A DNA stretch of 64,000 nucleotides from Gibbula magus (GCA_936450465.1 OW388302.1:15773530-15837529), one strand, 5' to 3'. Positions 46,527 through 58,394 are shown, counted from the first letter of the stretch. The notes: generated by a model not told the origin, from the letters alone. Program-made: numbers and translations.

Positions 46527-49500
46527 CGTCACCTGAGAACCAGACTGTTCTAACTCCACAAAACCTTGTTCTGAGATAATCGACCTAGAAGTTTTGAGAA
46601 TCCGTATTTTAATTACTATGCTATGGAATTCCTTAAACTTTTGCACATATGTTAAATACATCATTCTAAGACGGAAAATATGAAAATATGGTTCAAAAAG
46701 GATATAATACAAAAACTGTTTGGAGATTTGGACATTTTTATAAACTCAAAGGGACTTTTCTTTAGTTTCAGAGTGTTCTATGTCCAAACACACTACTATT
46801 TGTTCATTGCAGTGATACTTTAGTCAGATAAATGAACAATTTATTATCTAAATTGATATAGAACATTACCCTATCAGTAATAAATTACAATAAAAGCTTA
46901 ATGGGTGATGAAATGCAACCAAACAACTATTCTACCCGTTATTCCCCCTACCTTAGTTTTTACTCAGTGCACCACTATACACAGCTGAGCACCAATACAA
47001 GAGGCATAGTTAGACTTAAGCATGAGTATACAGGGTCACCTAATGACTGCTGTTTTTAAAATGACAGGGGGACTTGGTGATAATGGAGGTAGGGGTGTGG
47101 GGTTGGTGTAAATCTTTAGTGTTTCCTCCTATTTATCTGTGCTGTAGACATGGAATTTGGACTCCTTTGGAAGCTCCAATATCATAGGAATATACACCCT
47201 TTTTTTTAGGAATAATAACATAACAATGATGATACGAGAAAATTAGAGCCTTTGACTCTATAGCTCAGAATTAGTTCTGTTTGATGATGTAGACTAGAAT
47301 TATACTTTAAAGAAAATCAAGAAAACAACTGTGTCTACTTTACATGTAGAAAAAGGTATCTCATAAATAGATCCATTGACTCTGTAACTCATCAGGAATT
47401 ACATTATTCATTACCTCTAAGGAAATAATTAACACATTAAATTAAAATTAAGGCATGACTGTTCACTCAAAAAAACAGTTTTACGCGGTAACTGTACCAG
47501 CCCTTATAAGATTTAACGAACTGCTCTCTCCAAGCAATGATCACGCTCCCCTCAGCAAGGGCAACACAATGCAATTACACAATATGCAGACCTTGGATTC
47601 CAAAAACAGGCCATTATATTTCACAGCCAGTGAATAATATACTTAATATGTTGTTGTCTTAACCACATTTATTTAGTGTGTTAAATCATAAATTCAGTAT
47701 GTTTGACAAATAATTGAATAGAATTAAGACCAATAGTATTACATTGGACATTTGATCATAGTCATCAAAGGGGTGCACCACCTTCAATTTCACTTTCACT
47801 TATTTTTGTGAGTAGGGTAATGAACTTTCAAAATCTTAGTCTTCATCTAATACAATCTAAGTCGTTTAAGTTAAGGTTTTAGGGTTGACCTCCCCTGCCA
47901 CGCCCTGTAAGGATCTACTGAACAGATTTTAATCCCCTAGGTGCTAGGTACCGCTTTGGGGTGCAGCAATTATGGAGAAGAAGTCGAAAATGTGAATAGT
48001 TTACAGGCGCCGGACGATGATGGCCCATTTTAGAAGTCCAACTGGCCTGTCAGCCTTAACATACCCTCTCGCCCCTACTCTCAGGCCCGGGGTTGGTCAC
48101 TTGATCAATCAGCAGCGAAGGCTGTCCTAATTAAGCAGTGAAGTACATGCATTGACTTTCCAGTATTAGGAGTCTAGGGATTATGGTTTTTGGCATGATG
48201 GTGCAACGTTTTATTGTAAGTGTTAGAGAAATTTAGATTGTTTGAATTCCTGCCTACAAAGCTTTAATATTTTGCGCTTCCTAGCTTTACCTGCTTCTGA
48301 AGAGAATGCGAAAGAAGATTTGCGGATTGACCCCCTGTCACGTGTATATTTGGCGATGAATATTATTCTGAAAAGTTCAGATTCCAATTCTATTTGTTTT
48401 AGAGAAGACGTTGTTCAAAGGTTCCAGGAATAATGCCTGTCTCGCTCATATTTGAGGTGGGTCAGGCCCAAATCTATTAATTTTCACCCCTGGGAGCTTG
48501 GTACCATTTCCTTAAAATTTCAGCTTTGGGGAGACTGTCGAGATCTTAATGTCTCTTCTGATCTTTCAGGCCAGGTGAGCCAAACATTGGAGTTTCTCGT
48601 AAGTTTTGATCGTATCTGACGAGAAGCAAAATGTAGATTTGAAGGGAGACGGGTCAGGTGTCAACTGGTCACTACCATAAGCCAACCTGGCTGTATAGTC
48701 CTCGAAAAACACAAATTTAATCCTCTTCATGCTTCAGAAATATTTTTACACAGTTGATATTTTTCATGTCACCATTACTCCACCATAAATCAAGGAGCGT
48801 TTGAATTCTTGAAATATTCTTAAAACCAAACTTGCAAGTTCTAAATTCTATTTTGAACTATATTTATAGTTGTATTTATTTGTTAAATATACATATAGTA
48901 ACACTAAAAATGACTCGTTTATTTATCATGCGAATTTGTATCCAATTCGAAGTTAAGTGAACAAGCTATCATTTCTAAACTTATGGAGGATTTAGAATAT
49001 AATGCATCCATCTGAATACTTTCAAGTTACATTAAAGTGTTATAGTTAACATTATCTTAATTCATTAAAATCATTTATATAAATAATCCCTCAATAAAAT
49101 AATGAATGGTAAAAGGAAAACGTCGGAAAAACCAGGTCATTATTTAACTGAAAAATTTAGTTAATGAGATCTTAAAACAAAGTTTAAAAGTTTATTTAAA
49201 AGTATTTAATAGTTTGTTTGAATTACACAATTTTGCAACATTGTGAATGTATTATAAAAACACTTAAATATAAAAAAAATATTGCACAGAAATTAAAACC
49301 AAGTTACTTAATAGATGAATGTTTTATCTCCATACATAACTTTATGACCAACCATCGATAAGATCCCAAATATTTTTCAAAATTCTCAATTATGGTGTAA
49401 CAGTTTATTATTTGCAACATTAATATCATACTATTTCAATGAAATAGGAGGACTTTAAAATTACAGCACCTAGATAATCAACAGTTCAAATTGTTCTATC

Positions 49501-49742
49501 TCCATGTCACGTGACAAAAGCGACTGTGGCGATTGGCTTGGGTACATAGAACAGTCTGGATCTTAACAGTTGATTAGATGTCTGGAGTTAGAACAAATGA
49601 AAATAGTAGAAAATGAGCTTCTAAGCTATATATCGCTCTAGAAATTGGTGTGGAGATAGAATACACCCTCCAAAGTGCCCAGAACACCCTAACTCAATTT
49701 TCGCCAAAAGTGGAGATAGAACACTCTGGTTCTCAGGTGACG
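46527..49742. mobile_element. 3.2-kb non-autonomous DNA transposon candidate
   Basis: 33-bp terminal inverted repeats (46527-46559 and 49710-49742; outer end CGTCACCTGAGAACCAGA) differ at only two positions and are flanked by ATTT on both sides (46523-46526, 49743-49746). Subterminal copies of 'gttctatctcca' or its complement occur near 46774, 49493, 49545, 49592 and 49650. No transposase frame is found inside; the longest frames are under 70 residues. The superfamily is undetermined; a 4-bp duplication fits several. Confidence 0.75.
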
Positions 49743-49746
49743 ATTT

Positions 49747-50748
49747 GTTGAGTTGATGATGGTGCAATAAAATAGCTTACTGTGTCCATCAAATACTATA
49801 TAATATTATAGAAATGTAGAATATTGGCCGAATATGAGACGACAGATGATTTCACCTTTACATCTATTGTGTTTCATAAAATGTTATTTGGCTTTAATAC
49901 GTTCCAGGATCTGGTGATGTTTGGTTCAAATCCAATCAAAAGAGATGCTTTAACACATATGCAAAATTTACTTTTATTTTTCACTACTGTAAACATTCTT
50001 GCACAAAATCAAGAGAGGCTAGAACTGTCTTTCTACTGCAGGGACATGCAGATTCTCTCACTATCCCAATAACGCTCACTTTATGTTAAAACAGTGACAT
50101 TACAGTGGAGAAATTATCTACATTTAAAGAATTTGAAACCAAATCTGCTAAGACAATGTTAACACTCGTGAACTATAGCAAACTTACTTTTTCACGCAGA
50201 TGTATATTTAGTACCTTAAGTAAATCTTCATATGTGCAAAGGTCGCCGTATGGGTTAAAGATATATAATTTTATGTCTATATTTCCACCAGATTGTTTTG
50301 GTTCATAAACCCCTGATCGTGACACAATTGTACACTTACAAAAACAAACATTTCACAGATTCGATATTGAAGGTTTGGTTGTTGAATTCATTATACTTAA
50401 CATTCAAACTTGCACAATATTTACTTCACATGAAAGAAAAGAAAACATATATTTTTTCAAATTTAAACTGGTACATATTGCATTATTGAAATTTTGAAAT
50501 ATTCTACTTAACAGATGCAGAATCGGTGAAATTAAAAACATATTTTAAAAAATACAAATAATTGTTGTTTACAAAGACTTATGAAAGCCTCCTATTGTAA
50601 TTTCACTGTAGGAAATCTTATAAGCTGTGGCTTAGAAAATAAGTTATTTCCACATTTAAGGTACCTGACTCACTATAATCAGAACTGTACTATATTGCTT
50701 AACAAACTTTAGTTAAACCAAAAATGATAACTATTCTTGTTACAGGAT

Positions 50749-50796
<48 letters not shown>
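49747..50796. other. Non-coding, (AT)n at the right end
   Basis: Contains the repeat 49906-49972 shared with 36998-37063. The (AT)n run at 50749-50801 directly abuts the Penelope-like inverted repeat. Short open frames at 49824, 50105 and 50298 have no features. Confidence 0.4.
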
Positions 50797-50806
<10 letters not shown>

Positions 50807-50979
50807 AAGTTAAAAAACACACAACACCAATAGACTCCTACTAGTTTCATTGTAATCTTCAGGGAGTACAAAACAGTTGTGACGTTAGATTGTCACAATA
50901 GTGATGACGTAACACAGGTATGACGTCACAGTCATTATGCAAGCGATAGAATCAAACACATTTATACATGAATATATAA

Positions 50980-53301
50980 TTATGCATTCAAATTGGGTTT
51001 AAGCATTCTAATAAAGTAATCTTCTTTCAACTTTCTGGCCAGTCTGTCATTTGTTTCCATTTTGTAAAATGGAAATATTTGAAATTTTATATCTTTGCCT
51101 TTAGCACAGTTGTCAATGTGCGCACTAAGGGGAATACATCGTGTTTCAGGGTATTTAATCTGCTGCTTGTGTACTCGAACTCTGTCTCTGAGACACTCAG
51201 TCTGTCCAATATATTCCCCTGAACACCCTTGACAAATAATAACATATATTACATTTCTTGCCGCACAGTTAATATTGAAGCGCACATAAAATCGTTCCTT
51301 TTTGTTGTGAAATTTTATGCTGGAGCTCTCCAAAAGATGATGGCATGTCCCACACTTCCCTCTGTTACATTTATAAACTTTGAATTCTGGGGATTCACTA
51401 TTTACTGTAAATCTAGCCCTTGTTAATAGTTTTTTCAAATTTTTGCTTTGACGTTTACTTTTGATAAAGTTAATATTATCAGCAACATTACGCATTTTCT
51501 CATCACATGTTAGAAGGGGTATATTATTTCTTATACCTTTGAATAGATCAGGATTTAGAGGGTTGTGGGTGGATACAAACGCAATGTCCATAATATTAGT
51601 TTCTTCTTGCTTCTTCACATGGAGAAGTTCATTTCTGTCTATAGATTTAGCTTTATTTATTCCATCTTCAATTAGGAGTGTAGGATATCCTCTTCTCTTC
51701 AGCAATATTTTAAGTTCTTGTAGTCTGCAGTTCCGTGTATCCATATTTGAGCAGATCATGCAGATGCGTCTGGAAAGATTGTATGGGATACTCCTTTTAG
51801 TATGAGATGGGTGACATGACGAGAAGTCCAGATATTGTTTCGTATCTGTCGGTTTGTAATATATGTCCGTTTCCAAACGACCCTCTCTTATTTTCACAAA
51901 AGTGTCCAAGAAAGGAAGTTCACTGTCACTTGTTTCCATTGTAAAAACAATATTTTCATTCATACTGTTTAAAGTTTTGTAGAATACATCAAGACTTTCA
52001 TGCGTAAATGGCCATAAAATAAAACAGTCGTCTAAATATCTACGCCAGTTTTCAATAAAGTAATTACATATTTCACTTCCCAGATTTGTTTCTAATTTGT
52101 CAACTAAATTGTTTTCAATATATCCTAGTACTAAAGTAGCATATGTGGGTGCCATTTTTGTTCCCATGGCGGTGCCTTTAATTTGCTTGTAGTACTTATC
52201 ATTGAAGAAGAAAACATTGTTACTCAAAATAAATTGGACACTTTGAAGTATAAAAGATTTACTGAATCTATCAGGTAAAATCTCTGGGTATGTATCAAGC
52301 CAGTATTCTATAGCCTCAAGTCCTAACTTGTGTGGAATATTAGAGTATAAGCTCTTGACATCAAATGCTACTATTTTGGTATTATCTGGAATATTTTCTG
52401 GTAGGAAGCTAAGGAAGTCCATTGTATCTCTAGTGTAACTCTTTACTTTGTTAAGATATGGTTTTAAAAGTATATCAATGAAATTGCTCAAACGATGTGT
52501 TCCACAGCTTGGACCGGCGATTATCGGTCTTAAGGTTAGATCTTTTGGGTGTTCACAAACAATGCAATTTCCCGAAATAATTTTGCATTGCTGTGTAATA
52601 CTTTTGCATTTATGAATTTTGGGTAAGCCATAAAAATTACTTTCTTTACAAGAGAAGTTGGTAAGATAGTCTAATTCCTTATCAGTAAGTTCATCAGTAT
52701 AATGTTTAAGGAACTTATTCAATTTTGGAAGTAAGGAAGTTTGTTCTGTTTCCTCATAGCCTTCTTTATCATTTAACATTTCTAAAGATATATCCACATA
52801 CTTTTTTACATCCATTAAAACAATTGCGCTGCCTTTGTCTGCTTCCTTGATAATGATATTTTTATCGGAAGCAAGATTTGTAATGGCATTGCGTTCTGCT
52901 ACAGAAATGTTGGCTTTATGTATATTTACTGGATTGTTATTAGGAATATGAGAAATAGTATTAATATATTTATCAAGATTGACATTCCTACCTTTACTAG
53001 GGATCCAGTTACTCTTATTCTTAACAATAGAAGTATCCTGAACACTTTCCTGATCAAAGAAATATTCTGCATTACGTAAATGGCGACAGAATTCACTTAT
53101 GTCTTTCCTTAATTCTTCAGTGTTTGTTCTATTTGGCGAGGGTGTAAATTTTAAACCTCTGCTTAGAACTTGAATTTCTGTGGGCGTTAGGTCCCGACTT
53201 GAGAGGTTTACTATGTTCACATCCTCTTCATGGTTGGATAATTTCTTATCCCCCTCCGGGTCGAACTCCTTCCCGGTTCTAAAAAATGGTTGTTTTGACA
53301 C
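50980..53301 (-). CDS. Penelope-like reverse transcriptase with GIY-YIG endonuclease (left copy)
   Basis: About 773 codons, full length. N-terminal LSRGLKFTPSP is a Penelope-type signature. Reverse transcriptase motifs: KEADKGSAIVLMD, FDVKSLYSNIPH (first catalytic Asp), GTAMGTKMAPTYA, RYLDDCFILWP (active-site DD) and ELPFLDTFV. Before the nuclease is a Cys cluster (CNRGKCGTCHH), and then the GIY-YIG domain VIYVIICQGCSGEYIGQTE with Arg in RDRVRVH. The frame begins with GTG and has no ATG until about residue 165 (LMDVKKY), after conserved sequence. Translation from ORF1 by -1 frameshifting at 53286-53280 is therefore likely. It copies the RNA and nicks target DNA. Confidence 0.93.
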   Translation of the reverse strand: MSKQPFFRTGKEFDPEGDKKLSNHEEDVNIVNLSSRDLTPTEIQVLSRGLKFTPSPNRTNTEELRKDISEFCRHLRNAEYFFDQESVQDTSIVKNKSNWIPSKGRNVNLDKYINTISHIPNNNPVNIHKANISVAERNAITNLASDKNIIIKEADKGSAIVLMDVKKYVDISLEMLNDKEGYEETEQTSLLPKLNKFLKHYTDELTDKELDYLTNFSCKESNFYGLPKIHKCKSITQQCKIISGNCIVCEHPKDLTLRPIIAGPSCGTHRLSNFIDILLKPYLNKVKSYTRDTMDFLSFLPENIPDNTKIVAFDVKSLYSNIPHKLGLEAIEYWLDTYPEILPDRFSKSFILQSVQFILSNNVFFFNDKYYKQIKGTAMGTKMAPTYATLVLGYIENNLVDKLETNLGSEICNYFIENWRRYLDDCFILWPFTHESLDVFYKTLNSMNENIVFTMETSDSELPFLDTFVKIREGRLETDIYYKPTDTKQYLDFSSCHPSHTKRSIPYNLSRRICMICSNMDTRNCRLQELKILLKRRGYPTLLIEDGINKAKSIDRNELLHVKKQEETNIMDIAFVSTHNPLNPDLFKGIRNNIPLLTCDEKMRNVADNINFIKSKRQSKNLKKLLTRARFTVNSESPEFKVYKCNRGKCGTCHHLLESSSIKFHNKKERFYVRFNINCAARNVIYVIICQGCSGEYIGQTECLRDRVRVHKQQIKYPETRCIPLSAHIDNCAKGKDIKFQIFPFYKMETNDRLARKLKEDYFIRMLKPNLNA

Positions 53302-53967
53302 GATCCGTTTTCGACACGTTTTGGGTTATTAGTTTTGTCATGCATTTGTCCCCTGTACTGTCGTGACTCACGTGTATTCTGTCTGTCACCAGAGCGCCGA
53401 GTGTTGTTCTGCGTCCTCACTCTTGTCCACTCTTCGTTGTTTTCTTTTTCTTCTTGAACAATCCTCCCGTTCTTTGTTCTGCTGCCGATGTATGTAGTTC
53501 GTCTGTTCACAGTATCCCGGGGTTGATTTTGGTTGTTCTGTCTTGGCACCGCATTTCTAATGGACTTGGTGGCTTTTTTCTTCAACCATGGATTGTCATC
53601 AATCATGTTTTTATTAAAGTCCGTTGCGTATTGTTGTAGCCAGGTGAGAGATTTTGACCAGCGTTGGTGGGACTTTTCCTCTTCTCTTAAACACAAAAGG
53701 TCCCACTTTTTAAGAAGAATGTCCCTAGTTTTGCCTCGGGAGATTCGACAAATTTCATCTTTCATTGATTTGTCACATTCTTCGAACTTTTGTTCATGTG
53801 ATTGTGCTCTCATTTTCATAAGTTCCACCTCTATTTGCATGTCTTGAAAGGCTCTTAGCTCTCTCTTCCTACGCTGTTCTGCTGGTTCGCCAGGTATCAC
53901 GGGTATTTGGAATTTCTGTGGGATGATCTTATCTTCTGATTCAATCCATGAAATTAACACATCCGCA
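53217..53967 (-). CDS. Penelope-like ORF1, 5'-truncated (left copy)
   Basis: Open frame from the truncated 5' border to a stop at 53217. The first half is charged and helical (AEQRRKRELRAFQDMQIEVE, later KWDLLCLREEEKSHQRWSK), likely coiled-coil. The second half is Asn/Arg/Gln-rich and basic, as expected for RNA binding. The apparent Met at 53993 lies in the other copy beyond the junction, so the true start is missing. ORF1 overlaps ORF2 by 85 bases in the frame that a -1 shift would link. I do not recognise a named domain; it may be the N-terminal part of a fusion with ORF2. Confidence 0.7.
53280..53286 (-). promoter_or_regulatory. Candidate -1 ribosomal frameshift site (left copy)
   Basis: T TTT TTA on the minus strand, in the ORF1 frame as CAT TTT TTA and in the ORF2 frame as TTT TTT AGA. 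Three bases later CCGGG can pair with CCCGG across an 11-base loop. Confidence 0.55.
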
Positions 53968-54440
53968 TAAGAGAAGAGGAAAAGTCCCACCAACGCTGGT
54001 CAAAATCTCTCACCTGGCTACAACAATACGCAACGGACTTTAATAAAAACATGATTGATGACAATCCATGGTTGAAGAAAAAAGCCACCAAGTCCATTAG
54101 AAATGCGGTGCCAAGACAGAACAACCAAAATCAACCCCGGGATACTGTTAACAGACGAACTACATACATCGGCAGCAGAACAAAGAACGGGAGGATTGTT
54201 CAAGAAGAAAAAGAAAACAACGAAGAGTGGACAAGAGTGAGGACGCAGAACAACACTCGGCGCTCTGGTGACAGACAGAATACACGTGAGACACGACAGT
54301 ACAGGGGACAAATGCATGACAAAACTAATAACCCAAAACGTGTCGAAAACGGATCGTGTCAAAACAACCATTTTTTAGAACCGGGAAGGAGTTCGACCCG
54401 GAGGGGGATAAGAAATTATCCAACCATGAAGAGGATGTGA
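53968..54440 (+). pseudogene. Penelope-like ORF1, more strongly truncated (right copy)
   Basis: Continues the same ORF1 frame as the left copy from its LREEEKSHQRW segment to the stop at 54440; first Met is at 54051. One residue differs in the part compared (RQNTRETRQ here versus RQNTRESRQ). It overlaps ORF2 by 85 bases. Confidence 0.7.
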
Positions 54441-56690
54441 ACATAGTAAACCTCTCAAGTCGGGACCTAACGCCCACAGAAATTCAAGTTCTAAGCAGAG
54501 GTTTAAAATTTACACCCTCGCCAAATAGAACAAACACTGAAGAATTAAGGAAAGACATAAGTGAATTCTGTCGCCATTTACGTAATGCAGAATATTTCTT
54601 TGATCAGGAAAGTGTTCAGGATACTTCTATTGTTAAGAATAAGAGTAACTGGATCCCTAGTAAAGGTAGGAATGTCAATCTTGATAAATATATTAATACT
54701 ATTTCTCATATTCCTAATAACAATCCAGTAAATATACATAAAGCCAACATTTCTGTAGCAGAACGCAATGCCATTACAAATCTTGCTTCCGATAAAAATA
54801 TCATTATCAAGGAAGCAGACAAAGGCGGCGCAATTGTTTTAATGGATGTACAAAAGTATGTGGATATATCTTTAGAAATGTTAAATGATAAAGAAGGCTA
54901 TGAGGAAACAGAACAAACTTCCTTACTTCCAAAATTGAATAAGTTCCTTAAACATTATACTGATGAACTTACTGATAAGGAATTAGACTATCTTACCAAC
55001 TTCTCTTGTAAAGAAAGTAATTTTTATGGCTTACCCAAAATTCATAAATGCAAAAGTATTACACAGCAATGCAAAATTATTTCGGGAAATTGCATTGTTT
55101 GTGAACACCCAAAAGATCTAACCTTAAGACCGATAATCGCCGGTCCAAGCTGTGGAACACATCGTTTGAGCAATTTCATTGATATACTTTTAAAACCATA
55201 TCTTAACAAAGTAAAGAGTTACACTAGAGATACAATGGACTTCCTTAGCTTCCTACCAGAAAATATTCCAGATAATACCAAAATAGTAGCATTTGATGTC
55301 AAGAGCTTATACTCTAATATTCCACACAAGTTAGGACTTGAGGCTATAGAATACTGGCTTGATACATACCCAGAGATTTTACCTGATAGATTCAGTAAAT
55401 CTTTTATACTTCAAAGTGTCCAATTTATTTTGAGTAACAATGTTTTCTTCTTCAATGATAAGTACTACAAGCAAATTAAAGGCACCGCCATGGGAACAAA
55501 AATGGCACCCACATATGCTACTTTAGTACTAGGATATATTGAAAACAATTTAGTTGACAAATTAGAAACAAATCTGGGAAGTGAAATATGTAATTACTTT
55601 ATTGAAAACTGGCGTAGATATTTAGACGACTGTTTTATTTTATGGCCATTTACGCATGAAAGTCTTGATGTATTCTACAAAACTTTAAACAGTATGAATG
55701 AAAATATTGTTTTTACAATGGAAACAAGTGACAGTGAACTTCCTTTCTTGGACACTTTTGTGAAAATAAGAGAGGGTCGTTTGGAAACGGACATATATTA
55801 CAAACCGACAGATACGAAACAATATCTGGACTTCTCGTCATGTCACCCATCTCATACTAAAAGGAGTATCCCATACAATCTTTCCAGACGCATCTGCATG
55901 ATCTGCTCAAATATGGATACACGGAACTGCAGACTACAAGAACTTAAAATATTGCTGAAGAGAAGAGGATATCCTACACTCCTAATTGAAGATGGAATAA
56001 ATAAAGCTAAATCTATAGACAGAAATGAACTTCTCCATGTGAAGAAGCAAGAAGAAACTAATATTATGGACATTGCGTTTGTATCCACCCACAACCCTCT
56101 AAATCCTGATCTATTCAAAGGTATAAGAAATAATATACCCCTTCTAACATGTGATGAGAAAATGCGTAATGTTGCTGATAATATTAACTTTATCAAAAGT
56201 AAACGTCAAAGCAAAAATTTGAAAAAACTATTAACAAGGGCTAGATTTACAGTAAATAGTGAATCCCCAGAATTCAAAGTTTATAAATGTAACAGAGGGA
56301 ATTGTGGGACATGCCATCATCTTTTGGAGAGCTCCAGCATAAAATTTCACAACAAAAAGGAACGATTTTATGTGCGTTTCAATATTAACTGTGCGGCAAG
56401 AAATGTAATATATGTTATTATTTGTCAAGGGTGTTCAGGGGAATATATTGGACAGACTGAGTGTCTCAGAGACAGAGTTCGAGTACACAAGCAGCAGATT
56501 AAATACCCTGAAACACGATGTATTCCCCTTAGTGCGCACATTGACAATTGTGCTAAAGGCAAAGATATAAAATTTCAAATATTTCCATTTTACAAAATGG
56601 AAACAAATGCAGACTGGCCAGAAAGTTGAAAGAAGATTACTTTATTAGAATGCTTAAACCCAATTTGAATGCATAATTATATATTCATGT
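54356..56690 (+). pseudogene. Penelope-like reverse transcriptase/GIY-YIG, C-terminal frameshift (right copy)
   Basis: Same motifs as the left copy (KEADKGGAIVLMD, FDVKSLYSN, RYLDDCF, CSGEYIGQTE). Visible changes are Ser to Gly and Lys to Gln in the DKG segment and Lys to Asn in the Cys cluster. A single base is missing near 56609, so the frame stops at 56629 about 20 residues early; the shifted remainder still matches to the original stop. The nuclease core is intact, so activity might persist, but a C-terminal change of this size could be harmful. Confidence 0.9.
54371..54377 (+). promoter_or_regulatory. Candidate -1 ribosomal frameshift site (right copy)
   Basis: T TTT TTA in the ORF1 frame, followed by gaa and then a possible CCGGG/CCCGG stem (54381-54401). 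Identical to the left copy. Confidence 0.55.
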
Positions 56691-56887
56691 ATAAATTGTT
56701 TGATTCTATCGCTTGCTTAATGACTGTGACGTCATACCTGTGTTACGTCATCACTATTATGACAATCTAACGTCACAACTGTTTTGTACTCCCTGAAGAT
56801 TACAATGAAACTAGTAGGAGTCTATTGGTGTTGTGTGTTTTTTAACTTTTGAATATATTTGACTGTATACCAGACCAACTCAATGTT

Positions 56888-56918
<31 letters not shown>

Positions 56919-56920
56919 AA

Positions 56921-57097
56921 CAGTCAGGCCTCGATAATCCGAACGCTTCCGTTTTTCATCAAAAACGTTCGAATAGTGAAATGTTCGGACTACTGAGTAC
57001 TGAGGACTACATAAGAGATAAGTTTGGTTGCATCTTCCTACCGTTCTGAAACTGCGAGATTCGGATTATCGTAGGCCGGATTATGGCGGCTTGACTG
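56921..57097. mobile_element. MITE with Tigger/pogo-like ends inside (TA)n
   Basis: Left end 'cagtcaggcctcgataatcc' and right end, inverted, 'cagtcaagccgccataatcc' are followed by shared 'gataatccgaa' sequence. TA repeats flank both sides. The termini resemble those of pogo/Tigger-type elements; the superfamily call is from memory. Confidence 0.65.
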
Positions 57098-58390
57098 TAT
57101 ATATATATATGGAGGCCCAGATTCAGGATAGTTATCAATTCAGAGTTTTCTTAAATTATCAGACAGTTAATACCTTTCAAATTGCTGTCACTTGTTTAGA
57201 TACAGTTAAATGATGGTAGTTGTACCTTTCAAATTGAGAAGAAAATGTAGAAATGTCATGATTTAGCTGTACAGAGGCTCAGATCTTAAAGATTACACAG
57301 AAAAGCAACCTGTTCACACTGTGAGAAACCAACATCCAAAGATGTATATCACATCTAATCCATCTACTTCCTTGCAATATCTTAGTCGAGAAACAGGACC
57401 TAGATTTTAGAAGTTTTTTTAGCACTAAGATCATCATCATATACATGAAAACAATTTCAAAAGGGGGCGTGGATGGCAGGATTTGAATCCCATAAATCCA
57501 CCGAATCAGTTTCTTACCTAAATCCACCTGATCCGCTAGAGAGCTTAAAAAAATGTAGTGCCAGTAATTTTACATCTTATGATAATTGAAATTTATTCCA
57601 ACGAAAGGCATGTGTGATTAAAATTTTACATAAACAATTGTATGCACAGTGGGAATTTGAGAATATCCGATAAAAAACGTATCTACAATGTAGATCAGAA
57701 AAGGAATCTCCAAAGAAATTATCCCAAGATGTATTTTTGAGAAGACATTATTGATCTAGGGTGTATGGACTGTTAAGTATTCTGCAATATCGTTGGACTG
57801 ACTTTAGGTATTCTCAAATTTGTTTGGCCTAACATTTATTTGATAAAAGGATGAACAAATATTGCATAATGATAAAGCATGTTCATGCATATAGTTCATG
57901 CGTTTATGTAGCAGTCAAGCATACTGTATATTAATATAAAAAAATGTTAATTGAAATAATTGAAACATTAAATTTTAAAATTCTTCAAAAACAGTCAGCA
58001 GTGAAAGAAAACATCTAAGTTATTATACAAAACATGAAACTTTTAATTAAAACATTCTTCAACCATTAGTTTGGATAAAACACAACTGTTCATCGGCATA
58101 CATGTATAAGAGAATCAATAAATGTGCCCAGTTCTGCACACATTTACACAATTTTAAACATGGTAGCTGGTGTAAACTTTATTTCTTATCCCTGTCTTCA
58201 TTAAACAACGATATTTTAACAAACATATAACCACATACACCAATTAAACCATTCAAAGTACTGCAGATAAGAATTGGATCGTTATACATTTAAATGCATC
58301 TAATTTATTTTTAAATATTGAATTAATCGAAAATAACTTAGGTGTGTACTTTCTTTTATTTGACAGTTTACAAAGGGTCTCAGATATGAA
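57098..58390. other. Non-coding, no gene seen
   Basis: AT-rich. A minus-strand frame at 57279-57527 is featureless. Confidence 0.4.
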
Positions 58391-58394
58391 TGTT

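Larger units (their letters stand above)
50797..53967 (-). mobile_element. Penelope-like element, left copy (5'-truncated)
   Basis: Runs leftward from a truncated 5' end at 53967 to a 3' end beside (AT)n. Its part 50797-53689 is the inverted near-identical partner of 53968-56858; 53690-53967 is unique and holds more of ORF1. Contains ORF1, then ORF2 with reverse transcriptase and GIY-YIG endonuclease, and about 180 bp of 3' UTR. Confidence 0.93.
53968..56858 (+). mobile_element. Penelope-like element, right copy, inverted
   Basis: Starts inside ORF1 (at 'taagagaagagg', equal to 53689 in the left copy) and runs to 'aacttttgaatatatt'. It differs from the left copy at only a few positions, including a one-base deletion near 56609. 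The 3' UTR is 56692-56858. Confidence 0.93.
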
